Shown here in pieces: positions 5,456-8,526 of a stretch of 8,526 nucleotides of DNA. The position numbers were made by a program, and so were the translations under genes. Below the pieces are notes generated by a model that saw only the letters and a list, made by a program, of their open reading frames with translations, ran no database searches and had not been told where the DNA came from. The stretch lies in assembly GCA_934234185.1 (NCBI GenBank), contig CAKQHO010000130.1:1-8526 (forward strand), given 5' to 3'. The stretch comes from an uncultured Psychrobacillus sp. Lineage in GTDB: Bacteria > Bacillota > Bacilli > Bacillales_A > Planococcaceae. How positions within the stretch are numbered: the stretch's first letter is position 1; the number at the start of each line of letters is the position of its first letter.

Positions 5456-6454
5456 TTATATTTTCTTAAAGATAACTAGCGTAAAATCGTCTCGTTGCTC
5501 AAATTCCTGTAGTTCTTCTAGCTTATGAAATACATATTCCACCATTTCCTGAGCAGGTAGATCTCTTACACTTCCTATGATATCCATAACGGTTCTTTGT
5601 TCAATAAATCCTTCTTGAGAACGACATTCAGTAACTCCATCCGTCATCATGACAATAAAGTCGCCTTCGTCTAAAAACACAGAATGCTGTTCATATTTTA
5701 CATTTGGTATAATGCCTAGCAAAAGACCCTTCGCTTTTAATTCCATAAAGCTTTTAGATTTTGCGCTATATAATAACGGAGGCTCATGTCCTGCAGATGC
5801 ATAAGTAAATTTACTTTCCTCACTATTATATGTGCCGTAAAACATGGAGATAAACATAGAGTCACTCACGCTTTTTTCCACTATACGATTAATAACGTCT
5901 AATACAATGATTGGATCTGTTTCGGCCCCATCTAAACTGTCCATTCCATATTTAATCATGGACATGCAGAAAGCTGCTGGTATACCCTTCCCAATGACAT
6001 CAGCTACTGCAATCCCAACAGTAGTTTCATTGTTTAGAAAGTGCGTATAATCCCCATTCATTTCTTTAGCTGGGACAGAAATTATCCCAATATCTAAACC
6101 TGGCATTTCAGGTATTTTCGTTTTAAGCATCGTTTGCTGGATATTTGTAGCAAGCTCTATTTCCATTTTAAGATTCTGCTGCTTTTGAACTAATGTCTGA
6201 TTTTCTTTAATAGCTAAACCATAGCGAATCATTACCTCTATAAGGAAATCAAAGGAATGTAAAGCTTCTTCGGATAAGTCAGGCATAATCTCTTCTAGCG
6301 AAGCTTTATGTATACTAATAACTTCCTCAGGAGAAATATTCTTTTGGATAAGTTGCCTACTTATGTTTTGACCTTCATAAAGGTTAAGCTCTGTTTGGCT
6401 TAGGATATACTGTTTTAGTATTTGTTTATATTGTTTTTTAAATTCTTGAGGCAT
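5456..6454 (-). CDS. rsbU: RsbU, PP2C-type phosphatase of RsbV activated by RsbT
   Basis: Dephosphorylates RsbV-P when RsbT binds it, carrying the environmental stress signal to the partner switch. It has 332 residues (335 in B. subtilis). The N-terminal helical RsbT-binding domain spans about 1-85 (ISPEEVISIHKASLEE, FDFLIEVMIRYGLA). A linker helix with EIELATNIQQTML (98-110) leads to the SpoIIE-type phosphatase domain. Its metal-site motifs are GDY 134-136, ADVIGKGIPAAF 151-162, YASAGHEP 218-225, MTDGVTECR 270-278 and RDDFTLVIF 321-329. All key acidic residues are present. The ATG at 6454 has GGGAG 5 bases upstream. It starts 15 bases after rsbT and is followed by the sigma-B promoter. Confidence 0.97.
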   Translation of the reverse strand: MPQEFKKQYKQILKQYILSQTELNLYEGQNISRQLIQKNISPEEVISIHKASLEEIMPDLSEEALHSFDFLIEVMIRYGLAIKENQTLVQKQQNLKMEIELATNIQQTMLKTKIPEMPGLDIGIISVPAKEMNGDYTHFLNNETTVGIAVADVIGKGIPAAFCMSMIKYGMDSLDGAETDPIIVLDVINRIVEKSVSDSMFISMFYGTYNSEESKFTYASAGHEPPLLYSAKSKSFMELKAKGLLLGIIPNVKYEQHSVFLDEGDFIVMMTDGVTECRSQEGFIEQRTVMDIIGSVRDLPAQEMVEYVFHKLEELQEFEQRDDFTLVIFKKI

Positions 6455-6469
6455 TTATTCTCCCACCCC

Positions 6470-6871
6470 TTATCTGAGCCACTTAGTTGCACTTATTGTT
6501 GTTCCTTCTCCTAGATTAGTTTCAATCTTGAAATCATCCATAAGACGTTTTACACCAGGCAATCCTGCCCCCAACCCACCTGAAGTGGTATATCCATCCT
6601 CCATTACTCGACGAACGTCTGGAATACCCGGACCTTTATCTGACGCAATGACAAGTAGACCTTTAAGATTGCCTTCTGTAATTTGTTTAATCTCTATGTT
6701 TCCCTTTCCAGCATACAAGTATATATTGCGAGCGAGCTCACTGATAGCAGTAGTAATTCTAGCTTGGTCAACTGTACCAAACCCGGCATCCTTTGCTTCG
6801 TTTCTGCCTAACTGCCTAGCAGCAACAATATCCCACTCACTTATAATATCAACAGAAGACCTAATATTCAT
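6470..6871 (-). CDS. rsbT: RsbT, stressosome switch serine/threonine kinase
   Basis: Held in the stressosome by RsbR and RsbS. On stress it phosphorylates both, is released, and activates RsbU. It has 133 residues and a GHKL fold: N box ISELARNIYLYAGKG at 43-57 with Asn49, G1 box SDKGPGIPD at 77-85, and G2 box SGGLGAGLPGVKRLMDD at 97-113. It is very close to B. subtilis RsbT, down to the C-terminal KWLR. The ATG at 6871 lies 6 bases after the rsbS stop, and a GGAGG about 11 bases upstream overlaps the end of rsbS. That spacing is somewhat long but there is no better start. Confidence 0.96.
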   Translation of the reverse strand: MNIRSSVDIISEWDIVAARQLGRNEAKDAGFGTVDQARITTAISELARNIYLYAGKGNIEIKQITEGNLKGLLVIASDKGPGIPDVRRVMEDGYTTSGGLGAGLPGVKRLMDDFKIETNLGEGTTISATKWLR

Positions 6872-6877
6872 AATGGA

Positions 6878-7240
6878 TTAGTCCTCCAATTCTCGTTCAA
6901 GTTTTTCCAATCCATTTTCTAAATCTAGAGCAGTCGCTACATTCTCAAGTCTGATTCCAAGCTCGATCAATGTAATAGCAACGGCTGGTTGAATCCCAGT
7001 CAATACCACTTTAGCTCCCATCAGGCTTGACATATTTATAACGTCTCCCAATACCTTTGCTATAAATGAGTCAATAAAATCAATCGGAGTTAAGTCCAAT
7101 ACCACTCCACGTGCTGAAGTAGAATGAAGTTTATCCAGTAAATCCTCTTGGAAGTTTAAAGCGGTTTGATCATCCAACTCCCATTGAATAGAAACTATTA
7201 AACAATCTCTTAATTTTAAAATAGGAATTCTCGTCATCAT
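6878..7240 (-). CDS. rsbS: RsbS, stressosome antagonist protein (STAS domain)
   Basis: A single-STAS-domain stressosome core protein that binds and sequesters RsbT. Phosphorylation by RsbT relieves this and RsbX reverses it. The 120 residues include the phospho-acceptor Ser58 in FIDSFIAKVLGD (55-66), equivalent to Ser59 of B. subtilis. The blocks VSIQWELDDQTAL (16-28) and MGAKVVLTGIQPAVAITLIELGI are also family-typical. The ATG at 7240 overlaps the rsbR stop as ATGA, with AGAGGTG 8 bases upstream inside rsbR. A second ATG follows directly but is farther from the ribosome site. Coupled translation with rsbR fits the fixed RsbR:RsbS ratio of stressosomes. Confidence 0.97.
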   Translation of the reverse strand: MMTRIPILKLRDCLIVSIQWELDDQTALNFQEDLLDKLHSTSARGVVLDLTPIDFIDSFIAKVLGDVINMSSLMGAKVVLTGIQPAVAITLIELGIRLENVATALDLENGLEKLERELED

Positions 7241-8067
7241 GTTGATTTCACCTCTACTATCGCTCTATTTGTTAATGCTAACGCCTGCTCCATACCTCTT
7301 TGTAACGTACTAGTTGTTGTAAAATTATTTAAATTAATTCCCAAATCGACAATCGTTTGAGCAATTTCCGGTCTTATACCAACTAACATACACTTTGCAC
7401 CTACTAAACGAACTGCATCAGCGGCTTGGATAATATGATGAGCAACCATCGTATCTACTACTGGAACTCCCGTTATATCTAATAGAACTACCTCGGCCCG
7501 ATGCTTCACTACGCCTTGCAGTAGATTTTCCATAATTAGCTTAGCTCTTTCTGTATCAATGGCCCCTACTAATGGCATAACAGAAATCTTCTCAAATATC
7601 GGGATAAGAGAAGCAGAAAGTTCCTGTAATGCTATTTTTTGAAGACTTACTGTTTTCTCCCATACTTTTGAATATGCATCCACAACAGAATGAGTCACCG
7701 GGGTTAACCAATTGTTTAGAATAGCTCGGTATGATTTATAATTACTTTCATTTAAATATCCTTCATTTTCCATTTGACCATAGATAACTTCTGTAAAATT
7801 AGATAAGGCTTTTAATACGAAAGAAATAGACCATCCGTATCGGACAATTTGTATGGAAAAATCTTGCAGCTTCACCATATATAATTCATGTTCTTCCGTT
7901 AAACTAGAAATCATAAGTTCTCCGAATTCACGTGCTGTATGATTTATTACATTATCAGACATAATTTGAAAGAAGCGATCGTCCTTCTCCTCTTCCATTT
8001 TCACTTTCCACTTTTCTAATATATCGTCAATGTGCTCATGAATATATGTCGCAATTTGTTTATTCAT
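7237..8067 (-). CDS. rsbR: RsbR, stressosome co-antagonist (globin-like N-domain plus STAS)
   Basis: Forms the stressosome with RsbS. The N-terminal domains project outward and are thought to sense stress. It has 276 residues (274 in B. subtilis RsbRA). Residues 1-130 are a divergent helical domain, by family a non-heme globin fold. A linker helix WEKTVSLQKIALQELSA spans 136-152, and a strongly conserved STAS domain covers about 153-265. Both RsbT target threonines are present: Thr172 in AIDTERAK and Thr206 in VVDTMVAHH (Thr171 and Thr205 in B. subtilis). ATG 8067 is preceded by AAAGGAGATG, about 10 bases away. It is the first gene of the operon and overlaps rsbS by 4 bases. The conserved C-terminus and variable N-terminus are the usual pattern for sensors in this family. 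Confidence 0.96.
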   Translation of the reverse strand: MNKQIATYIHEHIDDILEKWKVKMEEEKDDRFFQIMSDNVINHTAREFGELMISSLTEEHELYMVKLQDFSIQIVRYGWSISFVLKALSNFTEVIYGQMENEGYLNESNYKSYRAILNNWLTPVTHSVVDAYSKVWEKTVSLQKIALQELSASLIPIFEKISVMPLVGAIDTERAKLIMENLLQGVVKHRAEVVLLDITGVPVVDTMVAHHIIQAADAVRLVGAKCMLVGIRPEIAQTIVDLGINLNNFTTTSTLQRGMEQALALTNRAIVEVKST

Positions 8068-8108
8068 TAGTACAGGCCATCTCCTTTAAATCTTTCACAT
8101 TATTTACT

Positions 8109-8137
8109 ATTGTAACGAATTTCTATTAAATTTACAT
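8109..8137 (-). promoter_or_regulatory. Weak candidate sigma-A promoter for rsbR-rsbS-rsbT-rsbU
   Basis: The minus strand has -10 TACAAT (8114-8109; 5 of 6) and a poor -35 ATGTAA (8137-8132; 3 of 6) at 17 bases. Start would be near 8102, with a leader of about 35 bases containing the rsbR ribosome site. The terminator after mazF implies a promoter in this spacer. This is the best I can find, not a strong match. The rest of the 242-base spacer is AT-rich with nothing else clear. Confidence 0.4.
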
Positions 8138-8254
8138 CTTTTAAAAGTTTTCTAGCTTCCGCGCTCTACTATTTTTAGATTTATGGTAAGAAACTTTTGG
8201 GATAGACTTTAAGTTAATATTTCGATATAAAAAGTTAAACTCCTGTGCCTCGAC

Positions 8255-8300
8255 AAAATAAAAAACACAATGTGAGTTTGTCGGTCTCACCTTGTGTTTT
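8255..8300 (-). terminator. Rho-independent terminator after mazF
   Basis: On the minus strand AAAACACAAGGTGAG (8300-8286) pairs with CTCACATTGTGTTTT (8276-8262): 14 of 15 positions with one G-A mismatch and a 9-base loop. TTATTTT follows. It starts 9 bases after the mazF stop. The other strand also carries a T run (8297-8301), so it may act in both directions. It separates mazF from the sigma-B operon. Confidence 0.85.
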
Positions 8301-8309
8301 TAGTATGTA

Positions 8310-8526
8310 TTAAAATTTCACTAGCCCTAAGCTTATACCTAGTGCGTGATCTACCTCTTCCATTACGTCTTCGTCTAAATGTGTAATTTTATCTGTAAGT
8401 CTTGATTTATCTATTGTTCGTAATTGCTCTAACAAAATTACAGAATCACGTTCGAAATCATATTCCTTTGCATTGATTTCTACATGCGTCGGCAACTTTG
8501 CTTTCTGAATCTGCGCAGTTATAGCC
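8310..8526 (-). CDS. mazF: MazF / EndoA endoribonuclease toxin, C-terminal part (runs off the window)
   Basis: A sequence-specific mRNA-cleaving toxin (EndoA, NdoA in B. subtilis, which cuts at UACAU), normally neutralised by MazE. The visible 71 residues start at AITAQIQKAKLPTHVEI and end ALGISLGLVKF. They line up without gaps with residues 46-116 of B. subtilis MazF as I recall it. The catalytic-site threonine (Thr48 there) is encoded at 8519-8517, and the blocks FERDSVILLEQLRTIDKSRL and TDKITHLDEDVMEEVD are typical. The N-terminal half and the expected mazE lie beyond the right edge. An in-frame TTG at 8495 is internal and not a start. mazEF next to sigB is the standard arrangement in Bacillus and staphylococci. 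Confidence 0.95.
   Translation of the reverse strand, partial: AITAQIQKAKLPTHVEINAKEYDFERDSVILLEQLRTIDKSRLTDKITHLDEDVMEEVDHALGISLGLVKF

Noticed and set aside
6528..6881. 117-codon plus-strand reading frame opposite rsbT
   Set aside because: It is a shadow of the highly conserved rsbT coding sequence. Similar frames at 5844-6050, 4304-4495 and 3177-3398 are rejected for the same reason.
8060..8080. Six-codon ORF (ATG at 8080, TAA at 8062-8060) overlapping the rsbR start, a possible leader peptide
   Set aside because: Its ATG abuts the ribosome site, too close for initiation. The overlap is probably chance from the rsbR translation-start region.
8219..8244. GTTTAA on the minus strand as a sigma-B -35 upstream of rsbR
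   Set aside because: No GGGTAT-like -10 is found 12-15 bases downstream; the sequence there is TATTAA-like.
8310..8495. A separate 61-residue gene starting at TTG 8495
   Set aside because: The frame stays open to the window edge and the ten codons upstream match MazF, so this is the end of mazF and not a small gene.

Overview
The window looks like low-GC Gram-positive chromosomal DNA from a spore-former-type Bacillota, Bacillaceae or Planococcaceae (Caryophanaceae). The genus cannot be fixed from the sequence alone. The evidence is strong AGGAGG-type ribosome sites, AT-rich spacers, and gene content and order that follow the Bacillus subtilis mazF - rsbR-S-T-U-V-W-sigB-rsbX - tex (ydcI) - sprT-like (ydcK) - trnS segment. 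All genes lie on the minus strand, so transcription runs from the right edge to the left.

Right edge to centre (8526 to 3209): the C-terminal 71 residues of the MazF/EndoA toxin, closed by a rho-independent terminator. A 242-base spacer follows, with a weak candidate sigma-A promoter. Then comes a complete eight-gene sigma-B module. RsbR (co-antagonist), RsbS (antagonist) and RsbT (switch kinase) are the stressosome parts. RsbU is the PP2C-type phosphatase that RsbT activates. RsbV (anti-anti-sigma), RsbW (anti-sigma kinase) and SigB form the partner switch. RsbX is the feedback phosphatase. Phospho-acceptor residues and catalytic motifs are intact in every protein. A good match to a sigma-B promoter sits between rsbU and rsbV, so rsbV-rsbW-sigB-rsbX can be autoregulated. 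Gene overlaps (R/S, V/W, W/sigB, sigB/X) suggest translational coupling. The operon ends at a strong terminator whose loop contains the rsbX stop codon.

Centre to left (3208 to 327): a spacer of about 200 bases with several inverted repeats and a possible extended -10 promoter, then tex (S1-domain nucleic-acid-binding protein) and a small SprT-like zinc metalloprotease. The ydcF-ydcH genes that I recall lying between rsbX and ydcI in B. subtilis are absent.

Left edge (311 to 1): a near-consensus sigma-A promoter drives a tRNA cluster, Asn(GTT)-Ser(GCT)-Glu(TTC), which continues beyond the window. Its order matches the start of the B. subtilis trnS cluster.

The protein-coding content is a well-known system and I found no undescribed gene system. 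The observation most worth a second look is a G3:U70 pair in the acceptor stem of the serine tRNA, the classic identity element for alanyl-tRNA synthetase. Next are the structured spacer at about 3090-3195 and the layout of the sigma-B operon control sites.
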